A DNA stretch of 64,000 nt, from positions 1,016,501-1,080,500 of the forward strand of contig OX422198.1 of the NCBI GenBank assembly GCA_949130485.1, read 5' to 3'. Of the stretch, positions 26,572 through 39,300 are shown piece by piece (the stretch's first letter is position 1; every line of letters starts with the position of its first letter). The DNA comes from Agelas oroides (taxonomy: Eukaryota; Porifera; Demospongiae; Agelasida; Agelasidae). The notes under the pieces are model-generated. The model was given only the letters and a program-made list of their open reading frames with translations. It searched no databases and was not told where the DNA came from. The position numbers and the translations under genes are program-made.

Positions 26572-29500
26572 TAATGACCCCTCCCAGTGCTGCCGTGTTG
26601 ATGTAGATAGCTGTTTGATTGATGTTCAGTTCACTTCCTGCAATAGCCAACACTCCTCCTCTCTGGTTCGCTTCATTAAAGCTGAAGTTGCTCTCATTGA
26701 TGTCTAACCGGCTACCAGATCTCACCACATTCATAACTCCACCATTCCCACCAGCCCTGTTGTTAGTGAATGAACTTTGAGTGACTGAGAGTGTTATGGG
26801 AGACTCCATTGTGAATATAACTCCACCATTATGCCCTGCTCGGTTGTTGTGAAAATTGGATCCCTTGATAGACACTGTGCTGCCTTCTACCCTGAGCACT
26901 CCTGCATGTCTGGATGCTGCATTATTGCTAAAGTTGCTGTTTGTAATGGAGACCGAAGCACTGTTCACACAAGCAACACCACCACTATTAGCTTGGATAT
27001 CTGCATCAGACTGGGTAGATATCTCACTTACTTTGTTGTCTGTGAAAATGCTCCCAGTGAAGGTAACATTTAGACTGGAACCCTTGGCACTAAGAACTGC
27101 ACATGCAAAAGCTGAGTTGTTAACAAAGATGCTCTCTGTGAACAATATACTAGTATTCCGCCCATTTGCGTTTAGGGCTCCACCTCCACTACCTTGAAGC
27201 TGGCTGGCTATATTGTTGATGAAAGTACTCTGGAGTATGGTGATCAAACCATTGTCACCAGAAAACCACAGTGCTCCTCCAACGGATCCCCTATCTACAT
27301 TATTATTATTATTGGTAAAGTTACTCTGTTGTACAGAGATACGAGTACGGTCACCTGATATGTAGATTCCTCCTCCCCTGTGCCTAGCTCCATTATTGAT
27401 GAAGTTGCTTTCTGCTATGGAGACATTAAGATCATCCGAAGTACCTCTATGCAATATGGAAAGGCCTCCTCCTGTGGTAGCTGTATTGTTGATGAAGTTA
27501 CTCTGGCTGATAGTGACTGAGTTGATGATGGTTCCATTAACAGAAATTGCTCCTCCAGACTCCTCCCTTAATGGAAACCCTTCTTGAAATCGTAATAAGC
27601 CTGCTGAGTTGAAGATGAATGATGAATTTTCAACATGGATGGAACCACCATCTACATAAACTGCTCCACCATGCCATCCTGCACTGTTTGTAATGAAAGT
27701 ACTGTCAGCTATTGTCATCTTGGTATTTTGTCTGGTGGCTATTGCTCCTCCCCAGCCAACAATGTGACCACGATAACTAAATCTTGACCAAGCTCTACAT
27801 GTTGCTCTGTTGTTTCGGAAGGAACACTGTTCCACTAAGATTGCAGACCGTTGACTATCGATGGCTCCTCCCCGACAATTTGCTAAATATGTTAAACTTG
27901 GATATCGATATCTTCTTCGTTCTAGTTGTACGAAATTGTTGACAAATGTTGACATCTTGAATAGCACTGAAGAAGATTGAATCACCACACACCGATTTGG
28001 CATGTTAAGGAATGATGTGTTCAGGACACTTGCATTTGTTATTTGGCTTAATAGCAAAGGAGGACAGCTCTTGAAATTGATGCCACTGATTTGAAAAGAT
28101 CGATTACGTTGGAAATTAAATGTATTTGTACCAGTTAATCTAGTGCAGTGGATTGTTGAGTTTTCTGCCAACATTTCAAATGAATCCATGCTTGAGGATC
28201 TGAGAACTGATGACAAGGAATGGATTCCTGGCTGCAGGTCCAAGATAACCCGGTTAAGACGTGGGGCACCAGGATCCGTGATGTGCTCACCCCTGGCATA
28301 CTGCTGTAGGGTGATGCAGCGATCTCCTGTGAACTGTCCTGGACAGGGTTGATCTTGTGATGCTAAAATGTGGAACCTGTTACTTGCCACACGTGGAACA
28401 GTGGATTCAACTGTTGTAGAAGTATCACTTGTGGTTGTGTTTCCATCATAGAGGTGGCATTGAAAATTACTGGCAGGATCTTCACTGACAGTGAGTACTT
28501 CTGGAACAGTGACAACACTGTTACAAGCACTAATGACCCCTCCCAGTGTTGCCATGTTGTTGTAGATAGCTGTTTGATTGATGTTCAGTTCACTTCCTGC
28601 AATGGCCAACACTCCTCCTCTCCGGTTCGCTTCATTAAAGCTGAAGTTACTCTCATTGATGTCTAACCAGCTACCAGATCTCACCACATTCATAACTCCA
28701 CCATTCCCACCAGCCCTGTTGTTAGTGAATGAACTTTGAGTGACTGAGAGGGTTATGGGAGACTCCATTGTGAATATAACTCCACCATTATCCCCTGCTC
28801 GGTTGTTGTGAAAATTGGATCCCTTGATAGACACTGTGCTGCCTTCCACACTGAGCACTCCTGCATGTCTGGATGCTGCATTATTGCTAAAGCTGCTGTT
28901 TGTAATGGAGACCGAAGCGCCGTTCACACAAGCAACACCACCACTATTAGCTTGGATATCTGCATCAGACTGAGTAGATATCTCACTTACTTTGTTGTCT
29001 GTGAAAATGCTCCCAGTGAAGGTAACATTTAGACTGGAACCCTTGGCACTAAGAACTGCACATGCAAAAGCTGAGTTGTTAACAAAGATGCTCTCTGTGA
29101 ACAATATACTAGTATTCCGTCCATTTGCATTTAGAGCTCCACCTCCACTACCTTGAAGCTGGCTGGCTATATTGTTGATGAAAGTACTCTGGAGTATGGT
29201 GATCAAACCGTTGTCACCAGAAAACCACAGTGCTCCTCCAACGGATCCCCTATCTACATTATTATTATTATTGGTAAAGTTACTCTGTTGTACAGAGATA
29301 CGAGTACGGTCACCAGATATGTAGATTCCTCCTCCCCTGTGCCTAGCTCCATTATTGATGAAGCTGCTTTCTGCTATGGAGACATTAAGATCATCCGAAG
29401 TACCTCTATGCAATATGGAAAGGCCTCCTCCTGTGGTAGCTGTATTGTTGATGAAGTTACTCTGGCCGATAGTGACTGAGTTGATGATGATTCCATTAAC

Positions 29501-30348
29501 AGAAATTGCTCCTCCAGACTCCTCACGTAATAGAAACCCTAATCGATGTCGAAACAAGCCTGCTGAGTTGAAGATGAATGATGAATTTTCAACATGGATG
29601 GAACCACCATCTACATAAACTGCTCCACCATGCCATCCTGCACTGTTTGTAATGAAAGTACTGTCAGCTATTGTCATCTTGGTATTTTGTCTGGTGGCTA
29701 TTGCTCCTCCCCAACCAACAATACTATTAGGAGAACTATATCCTGTCCTAGCTCTACACGTTGCTCTGTTGTTTCGGAAGGAACACTGTTCCACTGAGAT
29801 TGTAGACCGTTGACTATCGATAGCTCCTCCCCGACAATTTACTGGCCTTGGATATCCATATCTTCTTCGTTCTAGTTGTACAAAATTGTTGACAAATGTT
29901 GACAGCTTGAGTAGCACTGAAGAAGATTGAATCACCAGACACCGATTTGGCATGTTAAGGAATGAAGTGTTCAAGACACTTGCATTTGTTATTTGGCTTA
30001 ATACCAAAGGAGGACAGCTCTTGAAATTGATGCCACTGATTTGAAAAGATCGAATACGTCGGAAGTTAAATGTGCTTGTACGAGTTAATCTAGTGCAGTA
30101 GATTGTTGTGTTTTCTCCCCGCATTTCAAACAAATCCATGTTTGAGGATCTGAGAACTGAGGATCTGAGAACTGATGACAAGGAATGGATTCCTGGCTGT
30201 AGGTCCAAGATAGCTCGATTAGGACGTGGGGCACCAGGATCCGTGATGTGCTTACCCCTGGCATACTGCTGTAGGGTGATGCAGAGATCTCCTGTGAACT
30301 GTCCTGGGCAGGGTTGGTCTTGTGATGTTAAAATGTGGAACCTATTAC
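24440..30348 (-). repeat. Three tandem 1.96-kb coding units
   Basis: Unit starts (codons for NRFHIL) lie near 30345, 28382 and 26423; the units are about 1.96 kb each and differ by scattered substitutions. A truncated fourth unit starts near 31788. Each unit begins CPGQFTGD.CITLQQYA and ends EVLTVSEDPA(S/D)NF. The last unit carries an extra Gly-rich repeat (GGGLGGGGMYISGDR) absent from the middle two. Confidence 0.9.
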
Positions 30349-30955
30349 TTGCCACACGTGGAACAGTGGGTTCAACTGTTGTAGAAATATCACTTGTGGT
30401 TGTGTTTCCATCATAGAGGTGGCATTGAAAATTACTGGCAGGGTCTTCACTGACAGTGAGTACTTCTGGAACAGTGACAACACTGTTACAAGCACTAATG
30501 ACCCCTCCCAGTGCTGCCATGTTGTTGTAGATAGCTGTTTGATTGATGTTCAGTTCACTTCCTGCAATGGCCAACACTCCTCCTCTCCGGTTCGCTTCGT
30601 TAAAGCTGAAATTGCTCTCATTGATATCTAACTGGCTACCAGATCTCACCACATTCATAACTCCACCATTCCCACCAGCCCAGTTGTTAGTGAATGAACT
30701 TTGAGTGACTGAGAGGGTTATGGGAGAAACCCTTGTGAATATAACTCCACCATCATGTCCTGCTTGGTTGTTGTGAAAATTGGATCCCTTAATAAACACT
30801 GTGCTGCCTTCCACACTGAGCACTCCTGCATGTCTGGATGCTGCATTATTGCTAAAGCTGCTGTTTGTAATGGAGACTGAAGCACTGTTCACACAAGCAA
30901 CACTTGTTGATGAAGTTACTCTGGCTGATAGTGACTGAGTTGATGATGGTTCCAT
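26489..30955 (-). CDS. Secreted beta-helix protein, middle two units
   Basis: An open frame of 1,488 codons, intronless. The first 18 residues are read out of the ancestral frame; from VACVNSASVSITNSSF on, the sequence is authentic. It contains the tail of a truncated unit, then two complete 650-residue units, each with a Cys-containing cap (CPGQFTGD.CITLQQYARG) and about 20 beta-helix rungs with NN and GG-x-I/V motifs. The family resembles bacterial and chlamydial Pmp-type repeats and predicts an elongated extracellular helix; the role is unknown (adhesion or recognition are guesses). It ends at TGA because CACCTCTATGATGG, as in the sister units, reads CACCTATGATGG here. It is most likely continuous with the flanking frames in the intact gene, a decayed gene, or an assembly artefact. 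Confidence 0.8.
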   Translation of the reverse strand: MEPSSTQSLSARVTSSTSVACVNSASVSITNSSFSNNAASRHAGVLSVEGSTVFIKGSNFHNNQAGHDGGVIFTRVSPITLSVTQSSFTNNWAGGNGGVMNVVRSGSQLDINESNFSFNEANRRGGVLAIAGSELNINQTAIYNNMAALGGVISACNSVVTVPEVLTVSEDPASNFQCHLYDGNTTTSDISTTVEPTVPRVASNRFHILTSQDQPCPGQFTGDLCITLQQYARGKHITDPGAPRPNRAILDLQPGIHSLSSVLRSSVLRSSNMDLFEMRGENTTIYCTRLTRTSTFNFRRIRSFQISGINFKSCPPLVLSQITNASVLNTSFLNMPNRCLVIQSSSVLLKLSTFVNNFVQLERRRYGYPRPVNCRGGAIDSQRSTISVEQCSFRNNRATCRARTGYSSPNSIVGWGGAIATRQNTKMTIADSTFITNSAGWHGGAVYVDGGSIHVENSSFIFNSAGLFRHRLGFLLREESGGAISVNGIIINSVTIGQSNFINNTATTGGGLSILHRGTSDDLNVSIAESSFINNGARHRGGGIYISGDRTRISVQQSNFTNNNNNVDRGSVGGALWFSGDNGLITILQSTFINNIASQLQGSGGGALNANGRNTSILFTESIFVNNSAFACAVLSAKGSSLNVTFTGSIFTDNKVSEISTQSDADIQANSGGVACVNGASVSITNSSFSNNAASRHAGVLSVEGSTVSIKGSNFHNNRAGDNGGVIFTMESPITLSVTQSSFTNNRAGGNGGVMNVVRSGSWLDINESNFSFNEANRRGGVLAIAGSELNINQTAIYNNMATLGGVISACNSVVTVPEVLTVSEDPASNFQCHLYDGNTTTSDTSTTVESTVPRVASNRFHILASQDQPCPGQFTGDRCITLQQYARGEHITDPGAPRLNRVILDLQPGIHSLSSVLRSSSMDSFEMLAENSTIHCTRLTGTNTFNFQRNRSFQISGINFKSCPPLLLSQITNASVLNTSFLNMPNRCVVIQSSSVLFKMSTFVNNFVQLERRRYRYPSLTYLANCRGGAIDSQRSAILVEQCSFRNNRATCRAWSRFSYRGHIVGWGGAIATRQNTKMTIADSTFITNSAGWHGGAVYVDGGSIHVENSSFIFNSAGLLRFQEGFPLREESGGAISVNGTIINSVTISQSNFINNTATTGGGLSILHRGTSDDLNVSIAESNFINNGARHRGGGIYISGDRTRISVQQSNFTNNNNNVDRGSVGGALWFSGDNGLITILQSTFINNIASQLQGSGGGALNANGRNTSILFTESIFVNNSAFACAVLSAKGSSLNVTFTGSIFTDNKVSEISTQSDADIQANSGGVACVNSASVSITNSNFSNNAASRHAGVLRVEGSTVSIKGSNFHNNRAGHNGGVIFTMESPITLSVTQSSFTNNRAGGNGGVMNVVRSGSRLDINESNFSFNEANQRGGVLAIAGSELNINQTAIYINTAALGGVISACNSVVTVPEVLTVSEDPASNFQCHL

Positions 30956-31069
30956 TAACAGAAATTGCTCCTCCAGACTCCTCTTCTAACAGAAACCCTT
31001 CTTCAAATCGTTATAAGCCTGCCGAGTTGAAGATGAATGATGAATTTTCAAAATAGATGGAACTGCCAT

Positions 31070-31870
31070 CTACATAAACTGCTCCACCATGCTGTCCTGC
31101 ACTGTTTGTAATGAAAGTATACTGTCAGCTATTGTCATCTTGGTATGTTGTCTGGTGGCTATTGCTCCTCCCCAGCCAACAATGTAGTAAGGAGATCTAA
31201 ATCTTGGTCTAAATCTACATGTTGCACTGTTGTTTCTGAAGGAACACTGTTCCACTGAGATTGTAGAGTGTTGACTATCAATAGCACCTCCCCGACACCT
31301 TGTTGAATAACTTAAACTTGGGAATCTTCGTTCTAGTTGTACAGAATTGTTGACAAATGTTGATCGCTTGAGTAGCACTGAAGAAGATTGAATCACCAGA
31401 CACCGATTTGGCATGTTAAGGAATGAAGTGTTCAAGACACTTGCATTTGTTATTTGGCTTAATACCAAAGGAGGACAGCTCTTGAAATTGATGCCACTGA
31501 TTTGCAATGATCGAATACGTCGGAAGTTAAATGTGTTTGTACGAGTTAATGTGCACCAGATTGTTGCATTTTCTCCCCGCATTTCAAACAAATCCATGTT
31601 TGAGGATCTGAGAACTGATGACAAGGAATGGATTCCTGGCTGTAGGTCCAAGATCACTCGATTAGGATGTGGGGCATCAGGATCCGTGATGTGCTCACCC
31701 TTGGCATACTGCTGTAGGGTGATGCAGGGATCTCCTGTGAACTGTCCTGGGCAGGGTTGGTCTTGTGATGTTAGAATGTGGAACCTGTTACTTGCCACAT
31801 GTGGGACAGTAATGGATAGGAGGACAGAGATGACCACCAGTGACCTCCTCAAACCATATAGAGTATCCAT
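31070..31870 (-). pseudogene. Beta-helix protein, N-terminal fragment with signal peptide
   Basis: An open frame of 266 codons starting MDTLYGLRRSLVVISVLLSI, a clear signal peptide (basic start, hydrophobic core, then PHVASN). The unit start CPGQFTGDPCITLQQYAKG follows. The sequence tracks the other units up to TIADS, where a 2-bp TA insertion (AAAGTATACTG for AAAGTACTG, near 31117) shifts the frame to a stop at 31070. This is the only unit with a signal peptide, so it should be the 5' end of the whole gene. The breaks may be pseudogenisation or misassembly of near-identical repeats. Confidence 0.7.
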
Positions 31871-33353
31871 CTCCTTTAAGGAGAAAGCGGAATCCTGTGA
31901 AAGGAAGTATATGTGCTATGGATGATGTGCGTGCATGTATAAATTACTGCACAACAGCGTGATAAGCAGTAGCTACAAAAAGTTCAAGCTCGATTTATCT
32001 CACCTTATTCTTTTATTTCCTTAGAATTCACAACTCACACAAGCTTGGAACAGCTAGATGTACACTTTGAATGCAGCTTTATTGGTGGGAAGTAGTTCAC
32101 TATTTATACTGGCCTGAGAGTATGAGGACATACATATGGCATCCTGTCAGTACAGGATGTGTATGAATGCAAGTCACTAGTGTCATTACATGGATGCATG
32201 CATACACATCCTGCCTTTCTTACCTCATGACGCACTCTACTCACTGACAGTATGATAGCCAGTACAGCAACCTCAGTAATGCTCTTCAAGGCTTGACAGG
32301 ATATCTGTCAGCCAGTACAGAGGCCACCAAGGGCACAAAACTGGAATTGTTAGTAAGATTCATGTTCTATAATGATGTTCATCAATGCTGCTCCTGAAAG
32401 TTGGCCAGGTGCTTTTCACCCTCCAATCATGTCCTCTTGTCCACACTTTCTGCTGACTTATCTTTTCTGCACACGGCCAAAAGTGCACTATAGGTGTTTC
32501 TTGCCATCATGTAACATTTTTTTGGCATGTTGCTTATGAATGTGGTGCTTCAACGGAAGTCCTGCCTTTCAGAACACGTCCAATTTATGTTCACACCTAC
32601 TTCATTAGGCACCCTGCTGCTGAGTATGCAACACAAAAGCCTTATGGGAATTTGACCAGACTCTCTCCTCGCCTGCGAGACTAGTGGTGAACGTCTGGTG
32701 TGAAAGAAACTGTATCTTTCAGATTTTGTGCCTAAAAGCATACCCGTACACTAGAGAGCATGTCTTACAGGCACAAACTGCATGCACACCATGCAGGATG
32801 TTTCAGAGTTTCAATCATACTTGAGATCACTGGTCAAGCTTGAACTTGAAAAATTCAAGGGATTAAACAGAATGTACTGGACCTATGATGGCTAACTAAA
32901 TTTCAACAAAAGTATTAGCGACTAAACCCAAATATTGCCATCCTGTACATATTACAAAATGATTCACTACACACACTATTGAATGCATGGGGGTTAGTGG
33001 AAATCACCAAAGAGAAGTTGACTCATTCAGTCAGGACACCCAGTACATACAGAAACCACACTACTACCACTTATATCCTCTCCTTGACACACTCAGCTTC
33101 CTATCCTGTCAATAGCTATACCACTGTACTTTCAACCATAGTAGGTAATATCAGTTGTGAAAATTCTAAGGTTAGTAGTAATTTGGCTTCTGTAGTGGTG
33201 TATTACATTGCTGTACTGTATAGCTTAAGTGACATGGCAATCATGAAATTGTGCATGAAACAGCTGAATACAGAGTTTGTGCCTATAATTGTAAGTGATG
33301 AACTGCAGAAGGGTCATAAACTTTGTTCTTCACCTATAATTAAAAAAAAATGT
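31871..33353. other. Intergenic region, presumed beta-helix promoter
   Basis: Spacer upstream of the beta-helix signal peptide and downstream of the coiled-coil gene's stop. A small hairpin (CATCCTGTCAGTACAGGATG, 32143-32162) and a 129-codon plus-strand frame (32979-33368) lacking family features are the only structures noted. Confidence 0.5.
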
Positions 33354-36300
33354 CTAACTGTAACTTGAAGTGGAGTGTAGAGGGACTGGTCTGTGATAGA
33401 GAGGTGGTCTTGCTGGCAGTGATCGGTTGAGTGTCTCGTTGACTTGCTCAAGACGTGATTGAAGCCTTTGTCTTGATCTGGTGTGTCCATGAGGAAACAA
33501 TGATCGTAGATTAGCAACAAAAGAGAGCTGAATACACTAGTACTTTTGTTCATTGCTTCTTACCGTTCATGATCCTTCTGCTTGGACCAGAGGTACTTGG
33601 CCTCTTGCTCCAGAGACTCGATCTTCATCCTGTCCTGTTTAGTGCCGTGCTTCTTGTGTCTTAGCTCTTTCTTCAGCTGAATAATCTAAATGAGTTCATG
33701 ACGTACTGAATTAGTGAGGTGGCTGATCAAATATAGATATCTTGAAAGTGAAAAACAGTATAAGTGTACTTGGTTTGAATAAACGAACTTTGCTTGGTGT
33801 CAATGACAAGGGAGTATCATTAGGAGAGTAGGGCCCAAATGGCTACAGGATATTTAGTCGGTTGCTAACACATTAGTCAACTAAAAAGTTATCAGCACAT
33901 CCTCATTCTTTGAAATTCTCACAGAACCTGGCTGATTGTAACACTTGTTATTCAGGACATAGCTATATGACTGGCCGTCATAGTGCTACTACAAAACTGA
34001 GATGTACTTGTCAACTCAGTCTCGACTAGTCGACAACTGTAGTCAACAACCTTAGTTGCAACCGACTAATTGTTCTAGCTCTATGTGAGATATGGTCAAC
34101 ACTATTATTGGATCTTTCATACCTCTCTCTCCTTCTCCTTCAAGACTAGGGTCTCATTCTCACTCCGCAGCTTCTCCAGGTACCTGTGGGCAGTGTACTG
34201 TTGCTCCATGTGGTCTGTCACCTCAGATAGGATCTGCTTCATGTCCGACCTAAAACACAGCATACAGAAATCATGTACATGTATGAAGAGTGGCAAAGTA
34301 TTTTCTCTTTGAAGTGTGGTTCATGGTCATGAAACGTGACGACTATAGGACATTTAGTCAACAAGCCAGAGATGCACAATACTGATGTGCACAAGCACCA
34401 CCTCCTGCTTATACAGTCAAGTGTTGTTCTTCTGGGTCTGGCACAGCATACAACATGTTTGTTCATTGCCTTCTGGAGGCCATAGTTCTATGCTCTGAAA
34501 ATAATTAGGTGCACCTAATAACCAGCAATGTTATGTAGTAACTAAAGACTGCATAAAGTTCATATCTTCTGTCAAAAAATTCATTCAGTGTCCGGATCCT
34601 TGAACAGAACTGTTACATCTTTGTCCTCTACCTTGAACTGGCCTCCACTTTTTTCTGGTACTCCTCAAACTCCAGCTGTACCTGTCCCAGTGTGGTCAAC
34701 TCCATCTGCATCTGAGAGATCTGTACCTCCTGTACCTCAAGCCTGCATAGAATGAATAAACAGATTGTGAGCTTTTTCTGTAGCCATCCTGAGGCCAAAC
34801 TGCTAACAAAGGAGGAAACTGAAGGTTGGTGAAGAGAAGTAGAAAGGCCTGGTAGTCTACATCAACATCTAGTTACCATAGCTAATTTGCAGTCCAAATG
34901 CAGTGTGCACATTCAGTATAAGAGGTGACGCCAACATGGTATGGTTTAGCCATACCACCATACTGCTTGTGTGGGCTTGCAAATCTTACTCAACAAAATG
35001 TATGGTGACAGCTTTATTACATTTTATAGAGGAAACAAACAAACTATCTATACCACTGGTATATGTTTGCTGGTATGATGCATAATACCGTACTTACTTG
35101 ATTAGCAAACTTTGACACTCATCTGTCTTAGTTTGCAAGGTGTGTTCTGCTTGTGAGAGCTTCCTCAGCAATTCCTGCTGCTCTTCCTGGTTGGTTGCAT
35201 CCAATTTGGCAATTTCCTCACCACGCCTCTCAAACTGGGCTCTAGTAGGCACACAATAACAAACTGCATGTTTTCATACCACCCTACTTATATGTACATG
35301 TACATGCAAGGCAATCACCATTTATTTAAACATTTTGTTTGCTATGTACCATTTAAATTTGTTCTGAAGTTGTGCATTATAGGTTTGATGATTATGGCTA
35401 GTTAACTATTACCTACCTTGATTGAGTGTAAGTAGGACATATACAATACTATGCATGCAACATGCAGACCACTGACATATGTATACTAACCTTAAGGTTT
35501 GCAGGTTACACTGAAGCTCCTCAATCTTCTCCTTCAGAGCATTTATCTCACTGTAATGTTTATGCCTGTGTAACAAACATAAACACAGGGTATTGTTATA
35601 AGCCTCTTTCTTGAACCAGTTATTCTGGTAGCTGTGAAAATTAAAACAATACTTGGGGTGTTTCAGATTAATTCAATGAAGTGTGTACGATACCTCTGTG
35701 CTGATGCTTCCCTCTCAGCTTGTATCAGGCTGGCCTTGTGGGATGCTTTCACACTATCAAGCTGCTGCAATGTGGAAGCCAGCTCAGCCTACAGAGAGAT
35801 AGCAGCATACAATAGCACACCTGACAGCAGCACACATGTGAATGTGTTGGAACTTCAAAATGACAGTCTATACATGCACTGAACATGGATCCCCTCCCTT
35901 ATCTCCACAGGCACATGTACGTAGTATCTGAAAACATGACTACCGTTCTTGTGTAAAATACCACATGGAATGTCACAGTCACACAGTTGGACCAATTGTG
36001 ACAAACCACAAAGTATTTCCTGAAGGGTGAAACCTGACAGTTGTAGGTTTGACCTACATGTGCTATACAGTATTCAAATGTGATGATGTATATTCTAGCA
36101 CGATTGAAGTCATATGGTATCACATGCACAAATCTTCTAAGTTGAGAAGTATACCAGAAACTTCACTACTCATGGCCAACCACCCCAATGCATCTTCACC
36201 ATTAGTCTTTGCCCCTAAACTAGTACACATGAATATTATCCGGAGTTAACACCATTATATCAACTTGTATATAGTGAACCCTGAACTACCCTACCTCCAG

Positions 36301-39300
36301 AGCACCAATGTCTTCCTTGAGCTGTCTAGCAAGTGTCTTCTCCTCTGTCAGTGAAGTCTGCAGGCAGGAGAGTTCCCTGGTGCAGGAGGCCAGTTGCTGC
36401 TGGTGATAGGCTGCAGTAGACTCACTCTCTGACCGGGCTGCTTGCTCCTCTGAGAGAAATGCCTGAAGCTGGGACTGAGGGGGAAAACACAGAGATAAGC
36501 AGGTGGAAGTGTTCACAAACCCTTCTATAGTCAACTCAACAATGTTGCTCTTTCTGCATGTGATTGCAAAAGTTTGTATTACTATTATAGGGCATGTAGG
36601 TGTAGCCAATTCTGCTTTAAATGAGTACTGAAACAATAATGTTGTGGTTGATACTGTCCAATTTATATAATATTCAACACAAGTGTGCAACAACAATTGT
36701 GTTGTGTTATAGCAGGAAGCTATAACTTACTTTAGCTTTGCACTCTGTCTTCAATGAGAGTTGTAGTTGTTTCGCCTTTTGTTCGCTGAGTTGAAGTGCT
36801 GTGACCTGCATATAAGGAGAATAACTCATCCTAATGCTGCGATATTATCACTACCATGTAATCATGTTGTGAATCACAAGGCCTAACAGAATTGACTCAT
36901 CGATCTCTTACTCACCTTCTCTTTGAGCTGTGCTCTAAGTGTCTGGTTGCTCTCCCTCTTCTGTATCATAGAATGATGTGATTATTATACAGCACGCCAA
37001 CAAGTACTTACATGAACTGCTAATGAAGTTACCCATTTTGACACAAGTTGGAGGGTATGTAGCTATGGAGGCTGATTTCATGACACTGCGTTAGCAAAGA
37101 AGAATCTCATTTCCCTAGTTTCCTCCTCAGTTTGGCAGAATTGTAGTAAGTCACATACCTCCTTGAGCTTGTCTGAGAGCTCCCTTATCTTGGTGCTCTG
37201 CTGTGCAGCCTTGTCCTGGTACTGCTTCTGCATCTGGTTGAAAGAGGAGGCTGCTGTCTCTCTCTGTAAACGAAGTTGCTCTTGCGATGACTCACACTCA
37301 TGCTGGCTACATTTCAACTCCACCTGAGAAGAAGCCATGAAAAGGTGATGTCTATAGCTGCCATACAGTGTATAGCACTTTCATGCTTATATATCCATAG
37401 TCCTGCATGCATCATTTGTTTGAAAATATAATTATACTAACAGCCGTAGTGGTAACCCTTAATCAGTACCTTGCCCGACCCATGGGAAAATATACCTTCA
37501 GTTGTTCAACAGCAGTACTTTGCTGGCTCAGCTTTTCTGACAGCTCTGAGATTTGCTCTGTTGTCTCCCTATGATTGGACTCCAACTGAGACTCCAGGGC
37601 TTGGCACAGACTAAATGATGAAAATTCTTTATAACAATCAATGTATTTGTTTTTGGAGTTTTACTCAAGTCAGTGGTGTGTTCTAATTAATTTTATGGCA
37701 TGATCAATAACAACTTACTCGGTCTTAGTCTGCAGTGCTGTATCCAGTTCAGTGCATTGCTGCTCCATGAGTGCAAGTTTGTTGGTGCAGCTGGCTAGCT
37801 CACCTTCACACCGGTGTAACTGGGACTCAAGGATGGTTAGTGTCTCTCTGTAGAGTCAGTGGGTACAACATGTTCACAACTATGATCTGTGCGCAAACTA
37901 AAGATTGATTATGGTGCAAGGTCAAAAGATGGTGGAGATTGGTAATGCTACATGGCTGTCATATCAGTGCAACAGCTAGTACAGCTTACAGCCCAATATT
38001 TTGAGAAGGTATTACCATGCAGCTATCATGATTCAAAGCTTGCTTCAAGCTAACCAGACTGTCTCCACAAAAAGTAATAAGTAGTATAGGCTGTATCTCT
38101 GTGTAAATATATAGCTTCACACCATTCAGAGCCTCCTTTATTTGATTTAATTTGTCTCAGAGTGACTTCAAAACGAATCAAAAGTGATCTCAGAGCATCT
38201 ACTTTTTAAAATTGGGAAAACTAGACACACATGTCTCTAGATCTCCCCCTTCCTTTGCTTTCTTACACAACTATGCACTCCTCACCCCACCATTCTAGCC
38301 TTGCTTCCACTGGGCCTGAAAACCAGTTACTATTGTAGTCCTCTCTCCTCACCTTGCATGACTAAGCTCTGCGATGTTGTTCCTCTTCTCCTCCTCCATG
38401 TCTCTCTTTTCTTGTTCATGGGTTGTCCTCACTAATGCCAGGGTATTGGATAGAGAGGTGTGGGTCTCCTTAGCCAGTTCACGTTCAGAGGAAAGCTGTG
38501 GCAGGTTAGGAGGAAGGGTGTAGCATGACTTAATGTGGTTGTGCAAACAACATTTTACTAGTACATCAGTGAAATGCATTTGTCAGTAAACATACCTCAT
38601 CTTGACTCCTCTGCAGCTGAGTGCTGATCTTGTGATTCCTAGAATGAACCTCCTTCAACTCTCCCTCTACCTGCTGCAGCTGCTCACGGAGAGAGGATCT
38701 CTCAGCCGTACTGATCTCCAGATCAGCCTACACGAAGGCATGTAATTTGCGTATAAGTATTTTTTTCTAGAATCAGTGATTGTGCAAAGCCAAGCACCCA
38801 TGAGTTTGGTAATCAGCTGCATGGTGGTCGTCCAAATGTATGGAGAGCTTGTCTTGTGCTTTGTTTGGAGACTATAGACACACCAATTTTATGTTGACTA
38901 AAACCAAGTATGCACTAGCTTCGTACCCAGGCCATTCAGCCTGGGTACGAGGCTAGGTACACACAGATATACACATGCAATGCTTCCTGTGCAGACAGTG
39001 TTTGCAGATTACAGTTGTGTTTATTTACAACATGGGACTTACCTGAAGCTTGATGGTTGCTGCTCTCTGTTTCTCTAGCTGAGCTTTGAACTTTTCCAAT
39101 TTCTGAAACAAGATGGTATTATGTAAATGCATCTTTTAGTTTTGCTAAAAGTATACATACTGTAAGCAACAGTATGGAATATACTACACTCCAAGATGCA
39201 GATATATACAATAAAATGTAACATATGCCAGAGGAAGCAACGGACCTCCATTCTGAGTTAGCACCATGCATGGTGTACCTACCCCATGAACAGAAGCCTC

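Noticed and set aside
23608-31870. Horizontal transfer of a chlamydial Pmp gene
   Set aside because: The motif similarity is of a general beta-helix repeat type. The gene has a eukaryotic Thr-rich stalk and a base composition like its neighbours, and nothing here distinguishes transfer from convergence.
32979-33368. 129-codon plus-strand frame
   Set aside because: No domain or splice context, Ser/Thr/Tyr-rich composition, and it runs into the antisense of the last coiled-coil exon.
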